From S015-6 sp964384945 (GTDB lineage: Bacteria; Desulfobacterota; DSWW01): DNA of 64,000 nucleotides. The stretch lies in NCBI GenBank assembly GCA_964384945.1, contig CAYLMK010000007.1, positions 62,001 to 126,000 of the forward strand, given 5' to 3'. The notes under the pieces were generated by a model. It saw only the letters and a list, made by a program, of their open reading frames with translations. It was not told the DNA's origin and ran no database searches. The position numbers were made by a program, and so were the translations under genes. Of this stretch, positions 16,489-25,175 are shown piece by piece; position 1 is the first letter of the stretch; each line of letters opens with the position of its first letter.

Positions 16489-17146
16489 CCCCGCAGCCTG
16501 CAAAATGATGCTTCATGAGCAGGCGGTAGGCGACCGCGGCCTCGATGTCCTGGTAGTTGAGCGTGTCGATGCAGCGCCGGTACCTTTCCACAATCGCCCG
16601 ATGGCTCCGGAGGGTGTACATATCGCAGAAATCCAGCTCGCTGGCCCGGGATTGGTTGAGGTGAGGGATCTCCGTGTACCCGAAGAGCTCGTGAAGCGCC
16701 GGGATCACCTCTTGCGCAAAACTCTCGAACCGCAGCACGCGGTCCACGATGATCCGGCCGTCCCGGTCGCAAACGAAATGGGTCATGTCTCTCTTTTCGT
16801 GTTCGGCATAATGCACGACGAAATCCTCAAACGATAGCGTTACCGCGGCCTGGTGGAATGGATGCCCTCGCCTGCCGCGGGCGTAATGGTATGCGGACAG
16901 GACCCAACTCCAGGGGTTTCTCACAATCGCTACGCTCTTACAATGACGATAGATCTCAGGGAATTCCTGTCTCACCTTGACCGCAGGCCAGTGATACCGG
17001 CCGAAGCGGACGTAGCGCTGACCCTCCTCTCGGATTCCGTCGTAATCCGGGACATGCTTGCCTATGCTCGTCCACACGGACGATCCGCCGGTGCGCGGCA
17101 CGTGAATGAAGAGGGCCCTTCGCTCCCGATCAGCGAATGACGGCAC
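16475..17146 (-). CDS. Sulfotransferase-like protein
   Basis: 223 aa. FIHVPRTGGSSVW is a typical 5'-phosphosulfate-binding loop and VRNPWSWVLSAYHYARG a 3'-phosphate-binding segment of PAPS-dependent sulfotransferases. Other recognisable parts are YAEHEKRDMTHFVCD and VDRVLRFESF. It probably transfers sulfate to a glycan. GTG 17146 was chosen because AAGGAG lies 6 nt upstream. It overlaps the upstream methyltransferase gene by 17 bp, so both share a transcript. No PAPS synthesis genes are in the window. Confidence 0.75.
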   Translation of the reverse strand: MPSFADRERRALFIHVPRTGGSSVWTSIGKHVPDYDGIREEGQRYVRFGRYHWPAVKVRQEFPEIYRHCKSVAIVRNPWSWVLSAYHYARGRRGHPFHQAAVTLSFEDFVVHYAEHEKRDMTHFVCDRDGRIIVDRVLRFESFAQEVIPALHELFGYTEIPHLNQSRASELDFCDMYTLRSHRAIVERYRRCIDTLNYQDIEAAVAYRLLMKHHFAGCGGRAV

Positions 17147-19010
17147 GCGCTTCTCCTTCTGACGGGCGCCGCGAATCCTTGCGGCACAGGTAGAGGTCCT
17201 CGCCCGGCACGAGACCGTAACGGCCGGCGGCCTCCGGCCCCAGGCGTTCCGCAAAGGGCTCCACCCTGACCTCGAGGCCTGCCTCGGCAAGGCGCACGGG
17301 GAAATCGAGGCCGTACCAGCGCACATGATCGCTCTGGCCGAACCGCCTTTCCCTCTCCCCGGGGTCCGTGACCTGCGGGTCCTCGATCGTGCGGGCGATA
17401 CGCCTGTTCACCGGCACCTGGAGGAAGGCCCAGCCGTCCGGCTTCAGCACGCGCGCCAGTTCGCGCATGGCCCGGCGGTCGTCCGGCACGTGCTCCAGGA
17501 CATGGCTGCAGAGAATCACGTCGAAGCGACGGCCCCGAAACGGAAGACACGAGAGGTCCGCTCGCACCTTCGCCAAGGGCGAGTGGAGGTCCGTACTGAC
17601 ATAGGCGAGATTCGGCATCCTCAGGAAGGCGCTCCGGAAAAAAGGCTCGGGCGCGACGTGCAGCACCGCGAGGGGTTGGGAGAAGAAATCGGTCTGGTTC
17701 TTCAGGAAAAGCCATAGAAGTCGGTGGCGCTCCAGGGAACCGCAGCCGGGACACTTGGCGTTCATCCGGGGATGGACGGCCCCCATCGGCAGGAAGGCGG
17801 CAAAGCGGCCCTCACAAATCGGGCACTCCACCCCTGCCGCGGCGCCTCCTCGGGCGGCGGCAGCCTGCTTCGGAAGCAAGGATTCGAGGGCCGCCCTGGC
17901 CTGCGGGTTCGAGGGGTCCCTTTCAAGGGCCTTGGCATGGAAGGCCCCCGCGCCCCGGCCGAGGCCGAGCCGCGAGCACAATTCCGCGGCCCGAAGGGAC
18001 AGCCCGCAGGGAAGGTCGCACGCCTTCATGTCCTCGAGCAGGGCCTCGATTTGGGGCAGCGCCGCCTGGACCTTGCTCAGGGATCGTGAAATTTCCTCGT
18101 AGAGGGCCGAGTACCGCCGGATCTCTTCCTCCTGCCCTTTCAATGCCCGGTAGAGTTCGGCGAGGCGGGCGTCCTTCTCCGCCAGGCGCGCGATATTTCG
18201 CTCGATGGCTTCGTCCCTTTTCCTGACCGCGGCGCGGAGCCCGGAGATCTGCTCGTCCCTCTTGCGGTTGAAGGAATCGGAGACGTCGATGAGGTAGGTG
18301 CTTCCGATGGACTCTTCCGGAGGCAGCGGCCGATCGGAGGCCGCGGCGATGAAATAGGTTGCGGCCTTTCTCTCTGCGGGGAGGAACTCGAACCCCTCCT
18401 CGCCGGCTCCGATCACGAACTCCATCGATCGGGAAGGCGATCCGTTCACGGAAAATACGTTGGAACAGCAATACAGCGCCTGGCCGTAGAAGAGCGTGTT
18501 GCGAAAGCTCGCGGACACGAGGTCGCTGAATTCGGAGAAGTAGAGTTCCTTCCGGTGGAACTCGTTTCTGTGTTCCGTCCCGTCCGCATAGACCTTCTTG
18601 TTCGGCGTGGAGACCAGGAAGACCCCGTCGCCGCGCAGCAGCCTCTTGACCTCCCGCAGGAGCGCGGGATGCTCCGCGATGTGTTCCAGGGCCTCGAAGC
18701 AGGTGATCACGTCGAAGGGCGCTTCGCCCTTCAAGGGAACGCTCGTCATCGAGCCGGAAAGGAACCGGAGGTTGCCGCCGCGGTACTTGGCCGACGCATG
18801 CCGGATCGTCTTGACATCGATGTCGACGCCGACGACGTCCTCGGCCTCTTCGGCCATCAGGAAACACCCGTATCCCTCGCCGCACCCCAGGTCCAGCACC
18901 CGTTTGCCCTTCACCCATTCCCTGGCGAACCGGTATCGGTGCAGGTGCTCGTAAGCAAGGGTGGGCGCGGAGACGGCGGGGATGAATCTCTCGCCGGTCC
19001 ACGGCAACAT
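17130..19010 (-). CDS. Double SAM-methyltransferase protein with coiled coil and zinc knuckles
   Basis: 626 aa. Methyltransferase 1 (residues 1-170) has RVLDLGCGEGYG and FDVITCFEALEHIAEHP. Residues about 245-330 form a charged coiled coil. Near residue 394 come CPIC and CPGC cysteine pairs of a zinc knuckle, followed by methyltransferase 2 (about 440-600) with FDVILCSHVLEHVPDDRR and VLKPDGWAFLQVPV. Both domains look like class I O- or C-methyltransferases of glycan clusters. A sigma-54-like promoter lies 55 bp upstream. The gene is transcribed together with the sulfotransferase-like gene. Confidence 0.85.
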   Translation of the reverse strand: MLPWTGERFIPAVSAPTLAYEHLHRYRFAREWVKGKRVLDLGCGEGYGCFLMAEEAEDVVGVDIDVKTIRHASAKYRGGNLRFLSGSMTSVPLKGEAPFDVITCFEALEHIAEHPALLREVKRLLRGDGVFLVSTPNKKVYADGTEHRNEFHRKELYFSEFSDLVSASFRNTLFYGQALYCCSNVFSVNGSPSRSMEFVIGAGEEGFEFLPAERKAATYFIAAASDRPLPPEESIGSTYLIDVSDSFNRKRDEQISGLRAAVRKRDEAIERNIARLAEKDARLAELYRALKGQEEEIRRYSALYEEISRSLSKVQAALPQIEALLEDMKACDLPCGLSLRAAELCSRLGLGRGAGAFHAKALERDPSNPQARAALESLLPKQAAAARGGAAAGVECPICEGRFAAFLPMGAVHPRMNAKCPGCGSLERHRLLWLFLKNQTDFFSQPLAVLHVAPEPFFRSAFLRMPNLAYVSTDLHSPLAKVRADLSCLPFRGRRFDVILCSHVLEHVPDDRRAMRELARVLKPDGWAFLQVPVNRRIARTIEDPQVTDPGERERRFGQSDHVRWYGLDFPVRLAEAGLEVRVEPFAERLGPEAAGRYGLVPGEDLYLCRKDSRRPSEGEARAVIR

Positions 19011-19064
19011 GTTCGGCTCCTTTCACGATCCGAAAACGGAACGGTCATGCCCCCGGCTCGAAAA

Positions 19065-19080
19065 CGCAAGATCCATGCCA
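19065..19080 (-). promoter_or_regulatory. Sigma-54 promoter for the methyltransferase/sulfotransferase unit
   Basis: Read on the minus strand: TGGCATGGATCTTGCG. The invariant GG and GC are present at correct spacing with TGGCA and TTGC intact; position 6 and the last base deviate from TGGCACGNNNNTTGCW. Start of transcription is expected near 19053, about 43 nt before the ATG. Confidence 0.6.
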
Positions 19081-19360
19081 GTGTCCGGCGGCGCCGGGAG
19101 TGCGGAGAACCTCGGTTTCGCGTGCCCTTCGGGCGGGCAGACGGCGCTCCGGCCGACTTCCGGGTCGTCAATTGATTGGCTTTCTCACGACTTGTTGACA
19201 TCCCGGTGTTCGCATCGTTCTGCGCCCATGCAGATGCTTCCCCGGCCGGAGCGCGGGACGTCTCGCCCTCGGCCTCGTTTGCGTTGCGCCGTGACAGGCG
19301 GAGCCTTGAACGGAAGGCATGCGGGCCTTGCCGGCCTCCCATGCGGCCCCGCCCCGGCAT

Positions 19361-19376
19361 TGGCATGGGAATCGCA
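19361..19376 (+). promoter_or_regulatory. Putative sigma-54 promoter for the CgeB-type gene
   Basis: TGGCATGGGAATCGCA keeps GG and GC at correct spacing with two deviations from TGGCACGNNNNTTGCA. Expected start is near 19388, 54 nt before the ATG at 19442. Confidence 0.5.
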
Positions 19377-19441
19377 TCCGGCAAGGTGGATGCAGCCGGG
19401 CCGGCGGTATGCGCCGGCATTCGGGCGCGGGGGGCGGCTTC

Positions 19442-21187
19442 ATGACATCGGTGTCCACGGTCGGCCTGAGCCTGGTCCCATCCAGGAAGGGCGCTTTGTC
19501 TCTGCGAGTCACCGGGCCGGACGGAGCGGCCCGGGCCCTGCACAGCCTCTACGACCCGGAGCAAGAGGCGTGCTCGCTCGTGGAGCGCTGGTCGTACGAG
19601 GGCCGGGGGCGGGTGGTCGTGCTGGGAGTCGGCCTGGGCTACCATGTCCTCGAGCTGGCGCGCAGATTCCCGGATGCGCAATTCGTGGTGGTCGAGGCCT
19701 CGGAGGAGATCTATGCCTTGGCGAGGCAATCCGGGAACCTGGAGGCCCTCTCCGGCCGGGCGACGTTCGTGGTGGGGCTCCCGCCGGCCGAGGCCCTTCG
19801 GGAGATCACCCGGATTCAACTCGCCTGCGGGATGAGGCCCCTGTCCTTCTTCCCCCTTCCTGCGGCGATCTCGGCCTTCGGCGAGTACTATGAGCCGATC
19901 TTGACGGCCCTCACCAAGGCGGTGCACATCCGGCTGTGGGACCGGCTCAGGTACCGCAAGTTCGAAAGGGAAACGGTCCGGGTTCTTCTGATCGACTTCG
20001 ACTACTTCCTCACCCGCGAGGTCGAGGCCGCGGCCAGGGCCTTGGGGCACGAGGTCGCGAGGGTCAGGATCCGCAAGGGAGAGAACGGCGAGGCGATCGT
20101 CGCGAGGCTCATCGAGCGGATCCTCTCCTTCCGCCCCGATTTCCTATTCACGCTGAACCACCTGGGCTTCGACCAGGACGGCGTGCTGACCGGCTTCCTC
20201 GCGTCCATCGAGATGCCCGTGGCGTGCTGGTACGTGGACAGCCCGAATCTCATCGTGAAGGAATTCAAGGCGAACGTGTCCCCGACCACGACCGTTTTCC
20301 TCTGGGACAAGGACTATCTGCAGGAAATGAAGGCCCTGGGGTTCGAAGGCGCCTGCTACCTGCCCCTGGCCACGGACGAGCGGACCTTTCGGCCCCTGCG
20401 CAACCCGAGAGGGCGCGGCGGGGTGTCTGCCTGCGAGGTCGGTTTCGTGGGCAACTCGATGGTCGAGCCTGTCAGGGAACGGATGGCGCGCATTCCGCCG
20501 GACCTGCATCCGCTGGTGGAAGAGCTTGCAGGCCTCTCGATGCATTCCAGGAAGGCCTTTCACGACCTTCTCGCCCGCCTCGGCGAATCGGCCGGCAGAC
20601 GCGTCGATGGGCTGGGCGCGGCGGCGAGGGTCGACCTCGAGGCCGCCGTCCTGTGGAGGGCCACCCTGCTCTACCGCCTGCGGTGCGTGGAGAAGCTCCT
20701 CGCCTTCGGGGCGCGCATCCACGGCGATGACGGCTGGAAGGAACTGCTCGACAGGCCGGACGCGCTGCGCCCGCCCCTGGCCTATTACGACGAACTCCCC
20801 CGGTTCTACAACCTCTGCAAGATCAACTTCAATGCCACGAACCTGCAGATGGGCGCCGCCGTGAACCAGCGGGTCTTCGATGTTCCGGCCTGCGGGGCCT
20901 TTTTACTCACGGACCGCCAGGAGGCCCTCGACGAGCTGTTCGATGTCGGCAGGGAGATGATCGCGTTCCGGGATCCGGATGAGATACCGGAGCTTGCGGG
21001 CTATTACCTCCGGCACCCAGAGGCGAGGCGGCAGGTCGCGGCGACGGGCAGGAACCGCGTATTGAGCGAACACACCTACCGACACAGATTCAAGAGGATC
21101 GTTCAGATCATGAAGGCGAACCATGGAGCCGCAAGGATGGGCCTTGCCGTCCAGGCTGCGCGGCGAGCCGGGCAAACGGTCCCATGA
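19442..21187 (+). CDS. CgeB/DUF3880-type glycosyltransferase
   Basis: 581 aa. An N-terminal Rossmann-like segment (VVVLGVGLGYHVLELARRFP, about residues 58-77) is followed by a DUF3880-like part (ETVRVLLIDFDYFL, then PDFLFTLNHLGFDQ and VACWYVDSPN). The C-terminal CgeB/Glyco_trans_1_2 module has NQRVFDVPACGAFLLTDRQE and a final RVLSEHTYRHRFKRIV. Such proteins occur in flagellin- and spore-glycosylation loci. It stands alone on the plus strand behind a sigma-54-like promoter, opposite the methyltransferase unit. Donor and acceptor sugars are unknown. Confidence 0.83.
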   Translation: MTSVSTVGLSLVPSRKGALSLRVTGPDGAARALHSLYDPEQEACSLVERWSYEGRGRVVVLGVGLGYHVLELARRFPDAQFVVVEASEEIYALARQSGNLEALSGRATFVVGLPPAEALREITRIQLACGMRPLSFFPLPAAISAFGEYYEPILTALTKAVHIRLWDRLRYRKFERETVRVLLIDFDYFLTREVEAAARALGHEVARVRIRKGENGEAIVARLIERILSFRPDFLFTLNHLGFDQDGVLTGFLASIEMPVACWYVDSPNLIVKEFKANVSPTTTVFLWDKDYLQEMKALGFEGACYLPLATDERTFRPLRNPRGRGGVSACEVGFVGNSMVEPVRERMARIPPDLHPLVEELAGLSMHSRKAFHDLLARLGESAGRRVDGLGAAARVDLEAAVLWRATLLYRLRCVEKLLAFGARIHGDDGWKELLDRPDALRPPLAYYDELPRFYNLCKINFNATNLQMGAAVNQRVFDVPACGAFLLTDRQEALDELFDVGREMIAFRDPDEIPELAGYYLRHPEARRQVAATGRNRVLSEHTYRHRFKRIVQIMKANHGAARMGLAVQAARRAGQTVP

Positions 21188-21284
21188 TGAAGATCGTCGG
21201 TTTCGGCAACCGAAGGTCTCGACAGGGGGCGGCCGGCAACGGTCGGGTGGCTCGAGCGGGGAGGCCCTGCCGCAGGATCACCCC

Positions 21285-21698
21285 TCAGCCGGAGACGCTC
21301 CTTCCCGAGCGGAGCTTCCGCCACGCCTCGTCGAGAGAGGTCACGTGGGAATCTCTTCGAAGGAAGTCGAGGTAGAGCCTGAGCGTCTTCTGGCTTTCCG
21401 GGTCCATTTCTTCGAAGCGTAGCCCGTACAGGAAGCCGGTCGGCCGGTCGCAGGCGCCCCGCTCGGTCTTCCAGACGATCCTCGCGGCGAGGGGCTCCCG
21501 CGCGTCCCCCTTCGGAAGGGGCAGGCGCAGGCGCACGGTGGAGGATACCTCGCCCAAAGGCTCCCGGCTCTCCACCAGGCAGCCCGCGGGCGATATGTCG
21601 AGCAATTGGTAGGGCCCCGCCCCGGCGGGCCGGGCCGTATCGAGGGGCCGGGCCGGCAGCCGCCTCTTGTTCCTTCTCTCCGCATTCGGTCCGTGCAT
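21285..21698 (-). CDS. PilZ domain protein (c-di-GMP receptor)
   Basis: 137 aa. The PilZ fold carries an arginine motif (ERRNKRRLP) and DISPAGCLVES, matching the RxxxR and (D/N)xSxxG c-di-GMP contacts. Strand-rich residues follow, then GLRFEEMDPESQKTLRLYL at the C-terminus. The frame extends upstream to 21797, but a TTG there sits inside the -12 element of a sigma-54-like promoter, so ATG 21698 is preferred. PilZ proteins often couple c-di-GMP to motility. No strong ribosome binding site is visible before the ATG. Confidence 0.8.
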   Translation of the reverse strand: MHGPNAERRNKRRLPARPLDTARPAGAGPYQLLDISPAGCLVESREPLGEVSSTVRLRLPLPKGDAREPLAARIVWKTERGACDRPTGFLYGLRFEEMDPESQKTLRLYLDFLRRDSHVTSLDEAWRKLRSGRSVSG

Positions 21699-21792
21699 GG
21701 CAATCGCTCGCAGTCCCTTTGGGTCGGCGCGGAAGGTGTCCCCTTTCGCGCCGACCCGCAACTCCCACGGAAGAGGTACCGCTTCCAGGGTT

Positions 21793-21808
21793 ATCAAATC
21801 CCGTGCCA
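21793..21808 (-). promoter_or_regulatory. Sigma-54 promoter for the PilZ gene
   Basis: Minus strand: TGGCACGGGATTTGAT. The -24 half is perfect; the -12 half reads TTGAT for TTGCA. Start is expected near 21781, about 83 nt before the ATG. The C-to-A change at -12 weakens the call. Confidence 0.5.
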
Positions 21809-21959
21809 GCCGGCCTCCTGGCGGCCGACAAGGAGAGCATCTTCCATATTCTTGAGGTTTGTTGGGCGCTTACAGCAAGGAGAGGATTCCCGGAGGGAAG
21901 CAGGCGCCCGAACATGAGCGGTCCATGAGGGCAGTGCGAGAGGCGCGGTCTACCCAGGT

Positions 21960-21977
21960 TGGGAAACCGTTTTCCCA
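21960..21977 (-). terminator. Weak hairpin downstream of the secreted unknown
   Basis: TGGGAAA and TTTCCCA form a 7-bp stem with a 4-nt loop just after the stop at 21982. There is no U-tract. Confidence 0.3.
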
Positions 21978-21981
21978 GCGC

Positions 21982-23076
21982 CTAGCGATCGGGGGATGGC
22001 GCCGTGCCTGACCCCTGATTCCAGACCCCCGAGGCCTGCAGCCTTTCTTCCGCCCGCGACGCCCACCTTTCGTACTCGGAAGACCGCAGCGGGTGCCTTT
22101 GCATCCCCATCCGGGCCGTATCCAGGACCCCGTGCCAGTCCCCTCTCCTCTCCTGTTCCTCGCAGAGCACGAGGAAAGGGTCGATTCCGAGTTCGTACGA
22201 CATCTGTCTTGCGCCGGGCTCCATGCCCTCCCAGGCGCGCGCGATCTCGCCGGCCAGCTTGAGCAGGCGGTCCCCATAGGCCGACCGGTCCTCGGCATAG
22301 AAGCTCAACAGGAGGATACGCAGCTCGTTCGATTCGGGGCGGGCCGCGAGCGCCTCTTCCGCCTCCTCCACGGCTGCGGGGAGCGGAAGGAGTTGGGCGA
22401 GGTACCTGCGGCGGATCTCCCGGAGCGCGCTCTGCGATCGCTCCTGCACGAGAAAGCCGCGGATTTCGGCCGCCGTCTTTTCGAGGGCCGCGGGGATTCC
22501 CTCCTCGGTGGCGGCATCGCCGAGGGAGGTGAAGACAGTCTGCTCGGGGCGGGTTCCGCTCACGAGCCTTGCAACGACGTTCCTCCTGGTGCCTGTGGAG
22601 AGGATCTCGCACACGATGTAGTAGTCGGAAGGAAAGCGCACCTTGGCCTTGAGCAGCCATCGCTCGTAAAGCCAGGTGTAACTCTCCGCCTCTGCGGGCC
22701 TGCGACGGTCTTCCCAGACGCCTTTTACCAGCCAGGGGTCTCCCTCGACTTCGTAGAGGCGTTCGTAGACCTTTCTGGACGGTATGATCTCGAGCCAGGG
22801 ATCCTTCGCGAGATAGGCCTCGAGCAGCGGGGCCAGGTCCGCTCGCGGGACAGGATCAGTTCCGGTGTCGAAGATGGGCAGGATGCACACACGCACGTTG
22901 TCCGGGGGGGCGGAATGGGGCCCGCGCGAAAAGGGGTCTGCGCTCCCGGTGCGCGCAAGGCACAGGAGCGCCGCGAGGCAACAGGTCAGGAGCAGCGCAC
23001 TCGCCTTGCCTTGACCGGACCTTCCGGCGTCTCGATTGCGCATCTTCATCTCATTCCAAGCCTTTCTGTGACACAT
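21982..23076 (-). CDS. Secreted protein of unknown function
   Basis: 364 aa. A basic N-terminus and hydrophobic stretch (SALLLTCCLAALLCLARTG) ending near GSA form a Sec signal peptide. The first third resembles envelope proteins that read out NVRVCILPIFDTG and then PWLEIIPSRKVYERLYEVE, as in some periplasmic GNA1162/CsgG-like sequences, but I cannot assign a family. The C-terminal half is helical and TPR-like. GGGGAGG lies 6 nt before the ATG. It is the last gene on the minus strand of the glycosylation block and may belong to that operon. Its 3' end lies in a short repeat also found upstream of its start. Confidence 0.65.
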   Translation of the reverse strand: MCHRKAWNEMKMRNRDAGRSGQGKASALLLTCCLAALLCLARTGSADPFSRGPHSAPPDNVRVCILPIFDTGTDPVPRADLAPLLEAYLAKDPWLEIIPSRKVYERLYEVEGDPWLVKGVWEDRRRPAEAESYTWLYERWLLKAKVRFPSDYYIVCEILSTGTRRNVVARLVSGTRPEQTVFTSLGDAATEEGIPAALEKTAAEIRGFLVQERSQSALREIRRRYLAQLLPLPAAVEEAEEALAARPESNELRILLLSFYAEDRSAYGDRLLKLAGEIARAWEGMEPGARQMSYELGIDPFLVLCEEQERRGDWHGVLDTARMGMQRHPLRSSEYERWASRAEERLQASGVWNQGSGTAPSPDR

Positions 23077-23149
23077 CGCTTCCTCCCCTGACCCCTGATC
23101 CGCGAGGAGGGTTGGCGCGGCCTGACGCCCGACCCCCGACCCCCTCCGC

Positions 23150-23575
23150 TTACAGCGACGGGGCCGCCTGGACCGAACCGGACAGGCCGCTGAACAGCCC
23201 GTTCCAGGCCTGGAGCCTTTCCGGGAACTCGTACTCCAGGATGTCCGCCAGATACACCCAGTCCTGCTTCTCCTGGGCCTCGACCGCCATCCGCATCAGA
23301 CTTGCCGTCGCATGGGATTCCTCTTCCAGGTCGGCCCCGGCCTTTTCCTGCCCGGCCGCCCCGATGCCCTCGAGTTGGGTCACGTCGACGAACAGGCCCA
23401 CCAACTGGGAGAAGTCGTTCACGATCCCGGAAAGCAGTTCGTTGCCTTCCCGTATCTCTCCGGATCGCAGGCGGCCGGCCGCCTCCAGGGTGAACCTGCA
23501 CAATTCGTCGCACGCCTCGGACGCGCTGCGGAGGGCGGCGAGGACCGTGTCCCTGATTTCATCCCTGCATTCCAT
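23150..23575 (-). CDS. Small helical protein of unknown function
   Basis: 141 aa, rich in Ala/Leu/Glu, predicted all-helical, with no signal peptide or membrane segment. A conserved-looking segment is QDWVYLADILEYEFPERLQ. AAAGGAGG lies 9 nt before the ATG, strongly supporting the start. It overlaps the stop of the upstream GT9 gene by 17 bp, so it is translated from the glycosyltransferase operon. Its composition and position recall small accessory or chaperone-like proteins of flagellar loci, but I do not recognise it. Confidence 0.75.
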   Translation of the reverse strand: MECRDEIRDTVLAALRSASEACDELCRFTLEAAGRLRSGEIREGNELLSGIVNDFSQLVGLFVDVTQLEGIGAAGQEKAGADLEEESHATASLMRMAVEAQEKQDWVYLADILEYEFPERLQAWNGLFSGLSGSVQAAPSL

Positions 23576-25175
23576 GACAGATCGCCTCCTTTCTTTCCGC
23601 GGGGTCTTCAAACCCGCTGAGCACCTGTTCCGCCGCCGCCGCATAGAGCGAGGCAGCGTCCTTGAGAAACCGCAACGGTTCCTGAAACGAAAGGGCCTCC
23701 CTGCGAATGAAGAGGAAGTTCACCAGAGGGGCGAGGTCCTCCCTCTCGAGGGCCGCTCTGCGCAATTCCTGCTCCACGGCGCGCAGATTCTCGTGCAGGA
23801 TCCGGAGCCGCGAGGGCGCCCCCCCGCGCTCCCTTCCCTGGGCGCCGAGTTGCGCCATGAGCTTGGACGATCTCCTGAGCAGGGCCGCGAAATCCGCGAG
23901 CCGGCCTCCCTGCTGCAAGCCGTTCCGATTGCCGGCCTCCTGCGGCGGCGCGGGCGGCCCGCCGTCGAGAAGGGCGTTCCAGAAGGCCCGGCAAGCCTGG
24001 AGCCTCCGGTCCTCGGTCGTGGGGCGCGGGGAGGCGAACTCCAGCCATCCGTCGCCGTCGAACCCGGATCGGTAGCAGGAGACGTCGGCGGGGAGGTCCG
24101 GGTCGCCGCCCTCGCCTCCCCGAAGAATTCGCACCGCGGCGCGCAGGACATGCTCCGACCGGATCCTCTGTTTGCAGACCGGATTCAGGCAGGAGACATG
24201 GAACGAGCATGGCGCGCAGGGAACCCTCGCCTGAAAGACGAGATGACCCGCGCCGTACGGCCCGGTCTCGCGAAAGAAGACCGGCCCGACCGAAACCACG
24301 ATCACCCGGGTGCCCACCGCGGCGGCCACGTGCTGGGTGCCCGTGTCGTTGGTGACAAGGAGGCGGCAGCGCTTGAGCGCCGCCGCGAGTTCGCCCAGGC
24401 CGGTCTTGCCGGCCAGGTTGACCGAACCCGGGATCGCATGGGACACCCGCCCGCAGAGGGCCTCTTCCTCCGGGAGGCCGAACAGCACGACGCGGGCCCG
24501 CAGGGTCTGGGCCAGGGCCCGGCCCAGGCGCACGAATTCCCTTTCGTCCCAGCGCTTCTCCTGCTGGCTGGCCGAGACCTGGAAGCCCACCAGCAGATCC
24601 AGTTCCGGACGCACGCCCGAGGCACGGAGCATCCCGTCGGCCCGCTCCGCATCTTCGCCGGTCACGGCCAGGCGCAGGCTCCGGGGCCCTCGCTGCCCGA
24701 GGCTCCTCAGCCACATGTCGATGAGGTGAAAGGGGTTCGTCCTGCGAAAAGCCGTCATGGCCACGAGGTAGGCGGCCCAAGGGTCCGCTGCCTGGAACGA
24801 GCCGTCCTGCTCCACCCACATGCCGCGGTGGTCCCGCTGCGCGATCATCGAGGCGAGCGAGGCGGCGGACCGGGAAGGCGTCAGGTTGAAGACGAGATCG
24901 TAGGTTCCGTGGAGGTTCACCTCGCGGACGAAGTCCTTGAGGAGCGCCTGCGCCTCGGGGAGTCGCTTCTCCCGCCCCAAGAGGCTGCGGAAGGAGCCCA
25001 CGGGAAAGGCGAACCGCCGGTCCAGGTCGATCCTGCGCGCCGCGCCCTCGAACGCCTCGTTGAGAATCATCGAAATCCGGGCCTGGGGGAAGCCCTCGCG
25101 GAGGGCCTGGATCAGGGGCGTGCTCTGGAGGATGTCGCCCATGCGCATCAGGTTCACGAGGAGGATGCTTTGCAT
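23559..25175 (-). CDS. GT9 (heptosyltransferase-like) glycosyltransferase
   Basis: 538 aa. The GT9 N-terminal loop is LLVNLMRMGDILQSTPLIQA; the donor-site region is NDTGTQHVAAAVGTRVIVVS, followed by TGPYGAGH and the cysteine cluster PCAPC. Residues after about 350 form a long helical extension beyond the usual GT9 length (about 350 aa). ATG 25175 has AAGGAGG nearby. It overlaps both neighbours slightly (22 bp with the CgeB gene). Likely cytoplasmic transfer of heptose or a related sugar. Confidence 0.86.
   Translation of the reverse strand: MQSILLVNLMRMGDILQSTPLIQALREGFPQARISMILNEAFEGAARRIDLDRRFAFPVGSFRSLLGREKRLPEAQALLKDFVREVNLHGTYDLVFNLTPSRSAASLASMIAQRDHRGMWVEQDGSFQAADPWAAYLVAMTAFRRTNPFHLIDMWLRSLGQRGPRSLRLAVTGEDAERADGMLRASGVRPELDLLVGFQVSASQQEKRWDEREFVRLGRALAQTLRARVVLFGLPEEEALCGRVSHAIPGSVNLAGKTGLGELAAALKRCRLLVTNDTGTQHVAAAVGTRVIVVSVGPVFFRETGPYGAGHLVFQARVPCAPCSFHVSCLNPVCKQRIRSEHVLRAAVRILRGGEGGDPDLPADVSCYRSGFDGDGWLEFASPRPTTEDRRLQACRAFWNALLDGGPPAPPQEAGNRNGLQQGGRLADFAALLRRSSKLMAQLGAQGRERGGAPSRLRILHENLRAVEQELRRAALEREDLAPLVNFLFIRREALSFQEPLRFLKDAASLYAAAAEQVLSGFEDPAERKEAICHGMQG

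Larger units (their letters stand above)
19011..19441. other. Divergent intergenic region with two sigma-54-like promoters
   Basis: 431 bp between divergent genes. It holds a minus-strand sigma-54-like site (19065-19080) and a plus-strand one (19361-19376). A TTGACA at 19196 has no matching -10. The rest shows no convincing gene. Confidence 0.55.

Noticed and set aside
13063..16503. Very long open frame (about 1146 codons) on the minus strand
   Set aside because: It lies antisense to the well-supported GT2-GT9-GT2 gene, shows no domain motifs and reflects the stop-poor antisense frames of GC-rich DNA.
19192..19225. TTGACA at 19196 as a sigma-70 promoter
   Set aside because: No acceptable -10 element at 16-18 bp.
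21188..21284. Short plus-strand open frame after the CgeB gene (starting 21184)
   Set aside because: It runs into the PilZ gene antisense, is Arg/Gly-rich and lacks a ribosome binding site.
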